Positions 18,637 through 27,753 are shown, counted from the stretch's first letter. The stretch: DNA of 55,112 nt from Prevotella sp. (GCA_022788105.1 JALEVZ010000057.1:1-55112), one strand, 5' to 3'. The notes: generated by a model not told the origin, from the sequence alone. Numbers and translations are program-made.

Positions 18637-19809
18637 ATGGTTTCAAGAAGAGATTTCATTAAACGTGCTGCCCTCGCTACAGCAGGTTCGGCATTGGCCG
18701 TAACAAACGCCGACGCCATCAGCAACATCGCCGCACCACTCATCGGCGGAAAAAAGAACGTAAACATCAACCGCAAGGGCAAGAGCGGCAAGATGACGCT
18801 GAAGTTCTTCCCCTACGAACTGAAGCTACAACACGTGTTCACAGTAGCGACATACACGCGCACCACTACCCCCGACGTGCAGGTAGAGATAGAATATGAC
18901 GGCGTGACAGGCTACGGCGAAGCAAGCATGCCGCCCTACCTCGGACAGACAGTAAACAGCGTGACCGCCTTTTTGCAAAAGGTGGACCTCTCACAGTTTA
19001 ACGATCCCTTCCAGATAGAAGACATCCTGACATACGTCGACAGCCTTTCCCCCGCCGACTCAGCAGCCAAAGCCGCCGTCGACATTGCCCTCCACGACCT
19101 CGTGGGCAAGCTCATGGGCCAGCCGTGGTGGCGCATCTGGGGCCTCAACGCCGCCAAGACGCCCAACACGACGTTCACCATCGGCATCGACACACCAGAA
19201 GTTGTGAAGCAGAAAACACTCGAGTGCGCCAATAAGTTTAAGATACTGAAAGTGAAGCTGGGCCGCGAAAACGACCACGAGATGATTGAAACCATACGTA
19301 GCGTGACCGACCTGCCGTTAGCAGTAGACGTGAACCAGGGATGGAAAGACCGCCGTCAGGCGCTCGAAGAGATATACTGGCTCAAGGAGAAGGGCATCGT
19401 GATGGTCGAACAGCCTATGCCGAAAGAGCAGATCGACGATACAGCGTGGCTCACACAGGGCAGTCCGCTACCCATCTTCGCCGACGAGTCCATCCAACGT
19501 CTAAAGGACATCAAAGCCATTGAGGGCGCCTTCACGGGCATCAACATCAAACTGATGAAGTGTACCGGCATGCGCGAGGCATGGAAGATGTTGAACTACG
19601 CCCACGCACGAGGCATGCGCGTGATGGTAGGATGTATGACCGAGACGTCGTGTGCGGTGAGTGCAGCAGCACAATTCTCACCACTCGTCGACTTCGCCGA
19701 CCTCGACGGCAACCTCCTCATTGCCAACGACCGCTTCAAAGGCATGACCGTGGTAGACGGAAAGATAACCCTTTCCGACGTCCCCGGCATCGGAGTGGTG
19801 AAGCTCTAA
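18637..19809 (+). CDS. Dipeptide epimerase (L-Ala-D/L-Glu type), enolase superfamily
   Basis: 390 residues from the ATG at 18637 (a GTG directly before it could add one). The N-terminus SRRDFIKRAALATAGSALA looks like a Tat signal, so the enzyme may be exported already folded. Enolase-superfamily residues, counted from this ATG: Lys205-x-Lys207 and Lys305 (acid/base), Asp231, Glu258 and Asp283 (Mg2+). GMRVMVGCMTETS near the end is typical of the muconate-lactonising/Ala-Glu epimerase group. It would convert L-Ala-D-Glu from recycled peptidoglycan to the L,L form. An exported location is unusual for this family. Confidence 0.88.
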   Translation: MVSRRDFIKRAALATAGSALAVTNADAISNIAAPLIGGKKNVNINRKGKSGKMTLKFFPYELKLQHVFTVATYTRTTTPDVQVEIEYDGVTGYGEASMPPYLGQTVNSVTAFLQKVDLSQFNDPFQIEDILTYVDSLSPADSAAKAAVDIALHDLVGKLMGQPWWRIWGLNAAKTPNTTFTIGIDTPEVVKQKTLECANKFKILKVKLGRENDHEMIETIRSVTDLPLAVDVNQGWKDRRQALEEIYWLKEKGIVMVEQPMPKEQIDDTAWLTQGSPLPIFADESIQRLKDIKAIEGAFTGINIKLMKCTGMREAWKMLNYAHARGMRVMVGCMTETSCAVSAAAQFSPLVDFADLDGNLLIANDRFKGMTVVDGKITLSDVPGIGVVKL

Positions 19810-19815
19810 CGCCAT

Positions 19816-19946
19816 TTGACAAAATGATAGTGCCCTTTTGGCGCTCTCACTACGGCCCTTTGACGTCGTCACTACGGCCCTTTGGCATCGTCATTAGGCC
19901 GTAGTGGGAACGTCGCAGCATTTTTAACAGACGTTAAGAATTGACG
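19816..19946 (-). repeat. 130-bp modular intergenic element, copy D (mixed module orientation)
   Basis: Read on the minus strand: TTAAC-GTCT-GTTAA, 17-bp gap ending TTCC, then modules CACTACGGCCTAATG, CAAAGGGCCGTAGTG and CAAAGGGCCGTAGTG with spacers ACGATGC, ACGACGT, AGAGCGC, then the standard tail. The last two modules plus their spacer are the exact reverse complement of the 37-bp block seen in copies C and G. It is the only copy oriented against its upstream gene. Confidence 0.87.
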
Positions 19947-20022
19947 TCAGATTTTACAACGAAAACTTAGCAAAGTGTCACAAAAAATGGCACTTTGCTT
20001 TCTTTATAGCCCTACGCAATTT

Positions 20023-20154
20023 TCTCCACAACCCCACATCACCCCCTCCACAACCTTACACCTCCTCCTCCATAAACCCACACCACCCCCTCCACAACCT
20101 TACACCACCTCCTCCACAACCTTACATCACCCCCTCCACACACCCTCTTTTTCG
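20023..20154. repeat. 22-bp tandem array (6 units), pyrimidine-rich
   Basis: Units begin at 20023, 20045, 20067, 20089, 20111 and 20133, with consensus core CCTCCACAACCTTACA. It lies between modular element D and the 33-bp repeats. No coding. Confidence 0.8.
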
Positions 20155-20286
20155 GAAAAGTGTATTTTTAAGGACCTCATTTCGTCGGAAAAGTGTATTT
20201 TTCAGGGGTCTATTTTATAAGAAAAGTGTATTTTTTACTTGCTTATTTCGTAGGAAAAGTGTATTTTTGCAGCAGTAATTACGTAA
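20152..20286 (+). repeat. 33-bp phased repeats carrying the AAA_14 promoter (4 units)
   Basis: GGAAAAGTGTATTTTT or a one-base variant occurs at 20154, 20187, 20220 and 20253, exactly 33 bp apart. In the last unit it reads TATTTTTG and forms the -7 box. Probably a repeated operator, possibly for the downstream protein itself. Confidence 0.85.
20238..20269 (+). promoter_or_regulatory. Two-box promoter of the AAA_14 gene
   Basis: CTTG (20238-20241), 20 bp, TATTTTTG (20262-20269). Both boxes lie in the 33-bp repeats; the start codon is 31 bp downstream. Confidence 0.65.
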
Positions 20287-20299
20287 AAACCAAGTTGTT

Positions 20300-21652
20300 A
20301 TGCTTTACAGAAAGATTGAGAAATACATTGTAAACCACTTACAGTCTGGCAACGACAAGGTTCTTGTCATCGACGGCGCACGTCAGATAGGCAAGTCGTA
20401 CATCATACGAGAGGTCGGCAAACGGATGTATTCCAACTTCATCGAGATAAACATGGAGACAGACAAGGTAGGCAATCAGGTGTTTGCCAACGCCAAGACC
20501 GTTGCAGACTTCTACCTCGCATTGAGCACTATCGCTGGCGACAAGATGAAGAACAAGGAAGACACGCTCGTGTTCATAGACGAGATACAAGCCTACGACC
20601 ACCTGCTCACAATGCTAAAGTTTCTCCGCGAAGACAACAGGTTCACCTACATAGCCAGCGGTTCGCTGCTCGGCGTCACTCTAAAGACCACGTCTTCCGT
20701 TCCGTTGGGTAGCATCGAAATAAAGCACATGTACCCGCTCGACTTCGAAGAGTTTCTTATGGCAAACGGCGTAGGCCAACTTGTCATCGACACCATGCAC
20801 AGCAGCTGTGCCAAGAGAGTGTCCATGCCCGAAAACATACACGCCCAACTGCTCGACATGTTTAAGAAATATCTGCTCATTGGCGGCATGCCCGACGCCG
20901 TGAACGAGTTTGTGAGGTCTAAAAACATAACGGCTGTGCGACAGATTCAGAGGGACATACACCACCTCTACGACGTGGACGCAGCGAGATATGAGGACGC
21001 ACACAACCGCCTGAAGATTCAACGCATATACAACATGATTCCCTCCAACCTTGAAAACAAGAAGAAACGTGTCGTAGCAAAGAACATAGAATCAAAGGCG
21101 GGGAGACGCATGAGCGACTACACGGAGGAGTTTGACTACCTCATATCATCGAGCATAGCGCTTGAGGTGAAGGCTATAAGCATGCCGAGATTCCCGTTGA
21201 TAGAGAACAGCGGGAAGAATCTGCTCAAGCTCTACATGAACGACGTGGGACTGCTGACATCCATCTTCTTCGGCAACAGCATAAAGGCGGTGATGGACGA
21301 CATGGCAAGCATCAACCTCGGGTCGGTATATGAGACCGTCGTCGCACAGGAACTTCTTGCCCACGGCTTCAATCTGTTCTACTACGACAATAAGAAAAAC
21401 GGCGAGGTGGACTACCTTATCGACGACATAACAAAACTGTCGGTAATGCCGATTGAAGTAAAATCGGGCAAAAACTATAAGGTACACAGCGCCTTAGACA
21501 GGTTCTTACAAACGAAGGAATATAACATAAACGAGGCGTTTGTACTGTCAAACGCCAGGGAGGTGGAAACCGTTGACGGCATAACCTATCTCCCCATCTA
21601 CTACATTTCGTGCTTCTCACACGACACGGAGGAAGAGGTGCTGTTGGAATAA
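20300..21652 (+). CDS. AAA_14 / DUF4143 P-loop ATPase
   Basis: 450 residues. Walker A GARQIGKS (26-33), Walker B-like LVFIDEIQAY (about 93), sensor YIASGSLLG and a C-terminal DUF4143 region ending in the nuclease-like PIEVKSGKNYK segment. Many copies of this family occur in Bacteroidetes. They are often described as putative ATPases and their role is unresolved. The gene interrupts the salvage island between oppositely oriented units and has its own repeat-rich promoter and a bidirectional terminator, so it is probably an independent insertion and not part of the pathway. Confidence 0.9.
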   Translation: MLYRKIEKYIVNHLQSGNDKVLVIDGARQIGKSYIIREVGKRMYSNFIEINMETDKVGNQVFANAKTVADFYLALSTIAGDKMKNKEDTLVFIDEIQAYDHLLTMLKFLREDNRFTYIASGSLLGVTLKTTSSVPLGSIEIKHMYPLDFEEFLMANGVGQLVIDTMHSSCAKRVSMPENIHAQLLDMFKKYLLIGGMPDAVNEFVRSKNITAVRQIQRDIHHLYDVDAARYEDAHNRLKIQRIYNMIPSNLENKKKRVVAKNIESKAGRRMSDYTEEFDYLISSSIALEVKAISMPRFPLIENSGKNLLKLYMNDVGLLTSIFFGNSIKAVMDDMASINLGSVYETVVAQELLAHGFNLFYYDNKKNGEVDYLIDDITKLSVMPIEVKSGKNYKVHSALDRFLQTKEYNINEAFVLSNAREVETVDGITYLPIYYISCFSHDTEEEVLLE

Positions 21653-21688
21653 GACCCACTCCGCAATCACGCCGCTTGAAGCTGACAT

Positions 21689-21749
21689 AAAAAAGGCACG
21701 CTTGACGGTCGTCATACAATATGTGACGGCAATCAAGCGTGCCTTATTT
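21689..21749. terminator. Bidirectional terminator between convergent genes
   Basis: Perfect 13-bp stem AAGGCACGCTTGA (21693-21705) with 21733-21745, plus an inner CGTCA/TGACG stem. T-rich on the plus side (ATTTTG) and six T on the minus side, so it serves both the AAA_14 gene and the amidase gene. Confidence 0.85.
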
Positions 21750-21816
21750 TGTTGCGCTATAGGCTTGTAATGCGTTACGTTACGAGCTTGTTATAGGTGC
21801 ATATAAATATGCTGCG

Positions 21817-24800
21817 TTACTTTATAAGATAGTCGAGCACCTGCTGCATCATCGTGTTGCGCTGCGCCTCACCCTTGATGCTCTCGAAGGGGAAGCCGAG
21901 CACTACGGTGCGCCACTTGTCGGTGTCGTTGCCACCAAACACTACTCCGGCGGGGAGATTGTTCTCCGTGTAGCGGAAACAGGTGTATGCGGCAGGGTCG
22001 GCGGGCACGATGGCGTCGGGCGACTCCACCACATACGACTCCTCGTTGGGCTTGTTGTAGTAGGTGTAGTCGGCACGTTCGGCGGTGAGAGGAGACACCA
22101 CGGTCTTGATAGCACCCTCACATGCTGCCTTGTCGTCGCGCCACTCATACTTCAATATTTCACGTGCGAACTTCTTGTCAGCGTCGTCTGCCTTTACCAA
22201 GGGATTCTGGAAGAGGTCGGTAGCGACGTATGAGCCGCTGACAAACACGCGTCCTCCAGCCTTGCAGTAGTCGGTGATGGCCTGCTGCATGGTGTGGTCG
22301 AAGGTCTTGAAGTCTATGCCTTTGACCGCTCCGATGCGTCCCATCTTGCTCTGTTTCTCCTTACCTAATATTATGTCTACGGCGCTGTAGTCGTCGGCAG
22401 ACATATAGGCGCGGTCGGCAAGAGCTGCCTTGCTCACCGACACGAAGCTGTAGCCAGCATTGAGAATAGCCTGTCCGTGGAGGGCAGGATAGTCGAATGT
22501 GTTGCCCTTGATGGTGAGTTTCTCGTAGTTGGCGTAGCTGTCGCCGAAGCCGGCAGCGTCGTCGTCGGTCCACGGTATGGCACGACGGAACTCTTTCATC
22601 TTACCAACGTAGCTTATCATCTGCTTGTATGGCACGCCGTTGTCGTCGTCGGCAAGGAATCCTGCCTGCTCGTCGTCGTTGGAACGGAAGTCGTCGGGTG
22701 CGCTCGTGCGGTCAAATCCGTTGACCACAAGCACTGGCTTGGCGGTGGCGCCAGAGGCGATGCCCACTGACAGTATCTCCGACGGGAAGCTCTCGCCGCC
22801 CTTGTTGAGTGCCGCAATCTTGAAGCTCACGACCTTGTCGGCAGGCACGTCGCAGACGAAGCTGGGCTTCTTCACCACGGTGCCGTTGTCGAATGAGCCG
22901 TTGCCCACACGTTTGTAGACGATATATTTCTCTGCCTTTGCCGTGGGTTCCAATGGGTCGGCGACGGGCTGCCAGCTCAGTTCCGCCTGACGTTTGTCGT
23001 TGAGCACGGCAGCAAAATGTTCTACCGGCAGTGGCTGCACTACGTAGTCGTAGCCGTATTGGTCTGAGAGGAACTTCAGTATGCCCTTGTATATGGAGCG
23101 GCTCACGGTGAAGTGGAAGCGCGGGTCGAGTCCGTAGCGCATGTCGGCGAAGTTTTCGTGCGACAGCAACTCAAGCAACATGGCAGGCACACGGGGCGAC
23201 CACGCCTCGAAATAGCGTGAGTCCCACATGCCACGGCGTGTCCACTTAGGCTCGTAGAGGGTGCGTATGTCGTTGCAGATGCTTGACAGCACGTGGTCGC
23301 AGAGGTCGTGGTTGGCGTTGCGTGAGCTGCCATCGGCAAACACTCCGCCGTACTGGTGTGAGTCGTAGATGCCGAGTGTGCCTATGATGGAGTCGCCATA
23401 GACCGTTCCAGCGTCGCTATGGAATGCGAACGAGAGGTCCATCGGTATGTTCAGACCCTTGTAGTCGGGTGCAGCCTTTGTGCCACCGGCGAGCCAGTTG
23501 ACCCACACACCGCGGTTCTTGTAGTCGTCGGAATACTCGTTTAAGCCGTGGGAGGGCGAGTAGATGCTGTCTGGCACGCCCGCCCACTGCATGTAGTAGC
23601 GTGCTCCTTCGAGGTAGCGTGGGTAGCCACTCGTCTCGCATGGTATGTCGAGTTTGGGCTGCCACTCGTTGCGCGGCTTAGGATCGGTGGCGCGATCTTT
23701 CTTGGAATTGGGCCAGACGAGGTTGCCGTCGGCAGTGCGTGCGATGTTGCCCATGCCGCCACCGAAGCGTACAGCGTCGGCGGTCACCACCGCGTTTTTG
23801 TCTTTCGACATGTTGCTCAGCACCACCTTACCCTTTGTTCCCTTGTCAAAGGCGAAGGTTCCGAGATAAATCCATGTGCCACCGCCCATCTGTTGGTTGA
23901 CCGCAAACTCGGTCTTGCCGTCTTTGTGGTAGACGGTGTAGTGTGCGTCGGTGGCGCTGTTGGGCAGTGTCTTGTACGACACATACACCGCATATTCGCG
24001 GTCGACAGGCATGTCGGGAGTCCAGGAGATGGTACTCAGCTTGCCTTTCTTGCCTACCGCGTCTGCCATACGGAACGAACCTTCGGCAAAAGGATTCTCA
24101 AAGTCTTTATATTCGGGACGCAGATAGGCAAAGCCCGCGCCCTCACCCTTTGTCCACGCCTTGTCGCCGTTGGTCTCGGCGTAGAGCGAACGGTCTGTGG
24201 TCACGGTGCCGTCGGCCTGACGAACGGGCATATTGGCATCGTTGTCGACCACCACCTCATAAGGGTTAGTGTCGCGTTCGCGCGGTGTCATGACTATGGC
24301 GCCGGCGTTTTGAAGCATCGGTATGACGTAGGGCAGCACGTAGCTCTGCGTGTATTTGTCCTCCACGCTCTGGAACATACGTCCACGCTGCCACTCCCAA
24401 CGGGCGAGTCCCTGCTGGTAGTAGAGTCCGTGGCTCTGCCACATGGCTATATGCTTGCCGTCAAGACCGTGTGACGGCTCATACGGTCGGCTGAGATTGC
24501 GCACGAGTGGGGTGACTTTAGGCTGTGTGAACGCCTCGCGCTTGTCCTTACCCTTTAGCTCTGAGCGCAGGATGAGGTCTTTGAGGTTTTTGCGGTCGGC
24601 AATGATGGCGATGTATTTACCTGCCAACTGCTCCGGCAATGCTGCCCTCACCTGCTCAATGATGGCTGCGTAGCTGTCTTTACGGATAGGTAAGTAAGTC
24701 AGGTTACGGCTTGCAAACAACTTCAAAGAGTCGCCCACGACAGCCGTAGAGTCGACTGTTATGCGGCCCGTCTGCACGCCTACGGCACACTGGTTGAGAG

Positions 24801-24903
24801 CTTTCTCAACGGCTGCCTTGTCGCTTTGCTCTATCTGCTGCGCATGTCCCACGGCTGGCAGACATAGCAAGGCGATGATGGATGATGACAAAAAAGTGTT
24901 CAT
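21817..24903 (-). CDS. Large secreted N-acetylmuramoyl-L-alanine amidase with golvesin-like insert
   Basis: 1028 residues with a signal peptide to about 21. An Amidase_3-like fold appears split: WQSHG with His158, then VEDKYTQSYVLPYVIPMLQNAGA with Glu181 (zinc ligands) and TPRERD; a golvesin/xanthan-lyase-C-like beta-sandwich (about 255-385) is inserted. The fold resumes with SFAFHSDAGT (His495) and PAMLLELLSHEN (Glu578, position of the catalytic Glu). A fibronectin-like domain (about 645-720) and a C-terminal domain resembling a class I glutamine amidotransferase fold follow. Homologues are often labelled xanthan lyase, which the amidase motifs contradict. It would cut MurNAc from stem peptides, fitting the island. 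Last gene of the run symporter, serine hydrolase, transglutaminase-like, amidase. Confidence 0.82.
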   Translation of the reverse strand: MNTFLSSSIIALLCLPAVGHAQQIEQSDKAAVEKALNQCAVGVQTGRITVDSTAVVGDSLKLFASRNLTYLPIRKDSYAAIIEQVRAALPEQLAGKYIAIIADRKNLKDLILRSELKGKDKREAFTQPKVTPLVRNLSRPYEPSHGLDGKHIAMWQSHGLYYQQGLARWEWQRGRMFQSVEDKYTQSYVLPYVIPMLQNAGAIVMTPRERDTNPYEVVVDNDANMPVRQADGTVTTDRSLYAETNGDKAWTKGEGAGFAYLRPEYKDFENPFAEGSFRMADAVGKKGKLSTISWTPDMPVDREYAVYVSYKTLPNSATDAHYTVYHKDGKTEFAVNQQMGGGTWIYLGTFAFDKGTKGKVVLSNMSKDKNAVVTADAVRFGGGMGNIARTADGNLVWPNSKKDRATDPKPRNEWQPKLDIPCETSGYPRYLEGARYYMQWAGVPDSIYSPSHGLNEYSDDYKNRGVWVNWLAGGTKAAPDYKGLNIPMDLSFAFHSDAGTVYGDSIIGTLGIYDSHQYGGVFADGSSRNANHDLCDHVLSSICNDIRTLYEPKWTRRGMWDSRYFEAWSPRVPAMLLELLSHENFADMRYGLDPRFHFTVSRSIYKGILKFLSDQYGYDYVVQPLPVEHFAAVLNDKRQAELSWQPVADPLEPTAKAEKYIVYKRVGNGSFDNGTVVKKPSFVCDVPADKVVSFKIAALNKGGESFPSEILSVGIASGATAKPVLVVNGFDRTSAPDDFRSNDDEQAGFLADDDNGVPYKQMISYVGKMKEFRRAIPWTDDDAAGFGDSYANYEKLTIKGNTFDYPALHGQAILNAGYSFVSVSKAALADRAYMSADDYSAVDIILGKEKQSKMGRIGAVKGIDFKTFDHTMQQAITDYCKAGGRVFVSGSYVATDLFQNPLVKADDADKKFAREILKYEWRDDKAACEGAIKTVVSPLTAERADYTYYNKPNEESYVVESPDAIVPADPAAYTCFRYTENNLPAGVVFGGNDTDKWRTVVLGFPFESIKGEAQRNTMMQQVLDYLIK

Positions 24904-24997
24904 TGGTTTATATCTATAAGTTTACGAGTTAGCAATTGAAATATCGAAAAGGATGATTCCCTTCCTTTATCATAATTAAGGCGAGCGCCACTTGCAC

Positions 24998-26368
24998 CTA
25001 CTTCACAACCTCAAGCTTCCATCTCCACTGGTCGAAGTAGAGGTTGCCGCCAGCCCATTCCACCTCACCGCGCTGGAAATCGACGGTCTCACTGCGTGGG
25101 AACTGCTTGGCGGGATAGAGCGGACAGCCGTAGTCGTTGTTCACAATCATGCGGAACGAGTCTATGCCTCCAAAGAAGAAGTAAGTCTCCTGCTCGTTCT
25201 TGGCGTAGGCAGGGATGCCGAACGACTGGTCCACAGGCACCCATCCGTGCTCTGGAACGTATATTTCGCCCCAGTCGTGGAGGTTTTCTTCGCCCGGGTG
25301 CAGCATGAATCCACTCTGGAAATGTGCAGGAATGCCGAGCGAACGACACAGCGTCAGGAAGAGCAGTGTGACCTGTCCGCAGTCACCGTGGTGGTTGTCG
25401 AGCACATAAGCAGGTATGTTTTCGATGGTCGAATATTCGCGTGCAGAAGCCCACGGGAAGTTATCGTCCACCCATTTGAATATGCGTCGCGCCTTCGCCA
25501 GCGGCGTTGCGGCGCCCTGTGTGAGCCGTTCGGCAAGCGCACGAATCTGCGGTGTGAACACCATGTGGCAGTCGCGCTCCGACGTGTAGGTCTTGTACAG
25601 GTCGCTGGTGGTGTCGTATGTCGTCGTCGCGGCGGTGTCGAGGTCAAACCATGCGCCGTAAGCGTCGAACTCAAACTCCTCTGAAAAGACCGTGGGCTTG
25701 CCTGCCTCAGCCTTCTTTTCCATGTAGACGGTGGAGTGAGCATAGTCCATCGGCGAGCGCACAAAGTCAGGTTGGCTGGTTGATAGCAACTTCACGTTCT
25801 TCTGACGAGGCACGTCTGTGCGTGGCATGGGCAGCCAGCAGCGCACCGTCTCGCCCTCCGGCACCGCGTCGGGCTTCACCGTTATGGTGTAACGAATGCG
25901 GAAATGCTTCGGGTCTCCGATGCGTTCTTTGCTCTTTGCCGCCTGTTTCATGACGGCACGGGTGTTGTCTTCGCGCACCGTCACTTCGCCGTCGCGTCCC
26001 GGAGTGTCGCGTTTCGCTTTCAGACGAGCACACTCTTTGTTTATGCGGAACAGGTTGGGGGCGGCGTTGTGGAAGTATTTCTTTTCGCCATCGATAACCC
26101 TACACTCCAACTCGCCGGTCTTCTCCCACTCGTCCAACTGTCTGTCGGTGACGTCGGGGATATATTTTCTGATGTACTCCTTCACCTGTTCGCGTGTCTT
26201 GGAGAAGTCGTTGAGTAACCGATGGTGTAGGTCTGCCTCCCACGAGTACTGCTTATCGGTGGGCTGCATGACATACTTGGTGGGTTGCGTAACATATTTA
26301 GTCTGTGCCGTGGCGGTCAATGACGCGCCCATCAGCACGAAAGAAGTGAGCCAAATGTTTGCTTTCAT
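24998..26368 (-). CDS. Secreted transglutaminase-like protein
   Basis: 456 residues from the ATG at 26368 (signal peptide MKANIWLTSFVLMGASLTATAQ). An earlier in-frame TTG lies in repetitive DNA and is rejected. The transglutaminase-core triad is visible: Cys330 in HHGDCGQVTLLF, His364 in ENLHDWGEIYV, Asp380 in WVPVDQSFG. Bacterial members are mostly peptidases or amide hydrolases and not cross-linkers. A short repeat TKYVTQPTKYVMQPT follows the signal peptide. Position between amidase and serine hydrolase suggests action on cell-wall peptides, which is inference. Confidence 0.85.
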   Translation of the reverse strand: MKANIWLTSFVLMGASLTATAQTKYVTQPTKYVMQPTDKQYSWEADLHHRLLNDFSKTREQVKEYIRKYIPDVTDRQLDEWEKTGELECRVIDGEKKYFHNAAPNLFRINKECARLKAKRDTPGRDGEVTVREDNTRAVMKQAAKSKERIGDPKHFRIRYTITVKPDAVPEGETVRCWLPMPRTDVPRQKNVKLLSTSQPDFVRSPMDYAHSTVYMEKKAEAGKPTVFSEEFEFDAYGAWFDLDTAATTTYDTTSDLYKTYTSERDCHMVFTPQIRALAERLTQGAATPLAKARRIFKWVDDNFPWASAREYSTIENIPAYVLDNHHGDCGQVTLLFLTLCRSLGIPAHFQSGFMLHPGEENLHDWGEIYVPEHGWVPVDQSFGIPAYAKNEQETYFFFGGIDSFRMIVNNDYGCPLYPAKQFPRSETVDFQRGEVEWAGGNLYFDQWRWKLEVVK

Positions 26369-26394
26369 ATTATTATAGTTAATGAGTTGATTTT

Positions 26395-26560
26395 TTAAAG
26401 TTGACAAGTTGACGAGTAAACAAGTAGACAAGGAGATTTGTCTATTTCGTTGACGAGGAGGTGAGAAGGATTGTTTACTTGTCCACTCGAAAGCCCTTCC
26501 AAGCTCTCCAGCACATCTCCTTGTCTACTCGTCTACCTGTTTACTTGTCCACTCGAAAGA
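26395..26560. repeat. GTTGACAAG-type octamer repeats and a 66-bp direct repeat
   Basis: Degenerate repeats of TTGACAAG/CTTGTC-like words fill the 194-bp gap. TGTTTACTTGTCCACTCGAA occurs at 26472 and 26538, 66 bp apart. Similar words appear in the TIR elements and at 34024-34166. Confidence 0.6.
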
Positions 26561-26562
26561 AT

Positions 26563-27753
26563 TCACTTCACCATCGCACCCGCCACAGCATTTGCGACGT
26601 ACGAGCGGAGAGCGATGCAGCTGCCCTCATTGGTCGGGTGTACGGCGTTGGTGAGCAGTATAATGCTAATATCGTTGACGGGATCGATAACTATGCTGGT
26701 GCCCGTGAAGCCCGTATGTCCGTAAGTTTCGGGCGAGAGCAGGTCGCCGCTATTGTTGGCATAGGGTGAGAACACATCCCATCCGAGTGCGCGACCAAAC
26801 TCTGCGCGGGCGCGAGGGACGGTGCGCATCGCCTTGACAGTGGCAGGTCCAAGCACCCGTTTGCCCTCCCACTCGCCGCCATTCTGCAGCGCAGCGCAGA
26901 GGATGGCAACGTCGTCGGCAGTCGTAAACACGCCAGCGTTGCCCGAAATGCCACCATTCATTATGCGCGCCAGGGGGTCGTGTACCACTCCCTGAAAGCA
27001 TTTGCCGTCAACATCCTTCTCTGTCGGCGCGCAGCGTTTTGCCAGTTCCTTCGACGGACAGTAGTCGGTGTCTTTCATTCCGAGCACATCAAACACATGC
27101 TTATGGGCATAGGTGCGCAGGTCGCAGCCTGCCACAGTCTCTATGATGCGCTGCAGAGTGATGAAGTTGAGACAGCTATAGGTCATGTCCGAGCCCGGTT
27201 TGAAGTTGCGTTTGCAGTGCGCAATGTAGTCCATCAGTCCGTCGCGATTTGGCGCACCGTACTTCTTCTTCAGCATGTTAGCATCTGCATAAGCTGGCAA
27301 CCCAGACGTATGGGTTAGCAAATCGATAATACGGATAGCCGTTTTGCCGCCGTTTTCGTCGCTCCAACCTTCAAATCCCGGTATGAACTGGTCCACACGG
27401 TCCATCAACCGAATCTTCCCCTGCTCGACAAGTGTCATCGCACTCACCGCAGTAGACATCGACTTCGAGCACGACGCCATGTCAAACACCGTGTTAATGG
27501 TCATCGGTTCGGTCTTCGGATAAACCCTTTTGTTGCCGTAAGCCTTAATATACGCCATCTTACCATGACGCACTACGGCGAGCACCGCGCCCGGTATGTC
27601 TTTGTTTTCGACCGCACGGTTGATGGCAGCGTCAGCGTTTTGCAGACGGGTAGCGTCGAGCCCCACGCTCTCGGGGCTTACACGCTCCAGTGTCTGTGCC
27701 GTAGCAACAACGGCGGCGCAGAACATAGAGATAAAAACCACTATCTTTTTCAT
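26563..27753 (-). CDS. Secreted serine hydrolase, beta-lactamase/DD-peptidase family
   Basis: 396 residues with a signal peptide to about 20 (AVVATAQ). The SxxK motif is Ser94-Cys-Ser-Lys97 in DMASCSKSM, and Tyr192 in YSCLNF stands where YxN is usual. GHTGFTG replaces the KTG motif with HTG, as in esterase/carboxypeptidase members of class C-like serine hydrolases. Expected to act on D-amino acid peptides or esters outside the cell; true beta-lactamase action is unlikely. It lies between the symporter and the transglutaminase-like gene on the same strand. Confidence 0.87.
   Translation of the reverse strand: MKKIVVFISMFCAAVVATAQTLERVSPESVGLDATRLQNADAAINRAVENKDIPGAVLAVVRHGKMAYIKAYGNKRVYPKTEPMTINTVFDMASCSKSMSTAVSAMTLVEQGKIRLMDRVDQFIPGFEGWSDENGGKTAIRIIDLLTHTSGLPAYADANMLKKKYGAPNRDGLMDYIAHCKRNFKPGSDMTYSCLNFITLQRIIETVAGCDLRTYAHKHVFDVLGMKDTDYCPSKELAKRCAPTEKDVDGKCFQGVVHDPLARIMNGGISGNAGVFTTADDVAILCAALQNGGEWEGKRVLGPATVKAMRTVPRARAEFGRALGWDVFSPYANNSGDLLSPETYGHTGFTGTSIVIDPVNDISIILLTNAVHPTNEGSCIALRSYVANAVAGAMVK

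Noticed and set aside
23548..24474. Long open frame antisense to the amidase gene
   Set aside because: Shadow of the real minus-strand gene; Val/His/Gly-rich without domains.
26369..26431. Upstream TTG start of the transglutaminase-like gene
   Set aside because: Lies in octamer repeats and would bury the signal peptide; the ATG at 26368 gives a proper one.
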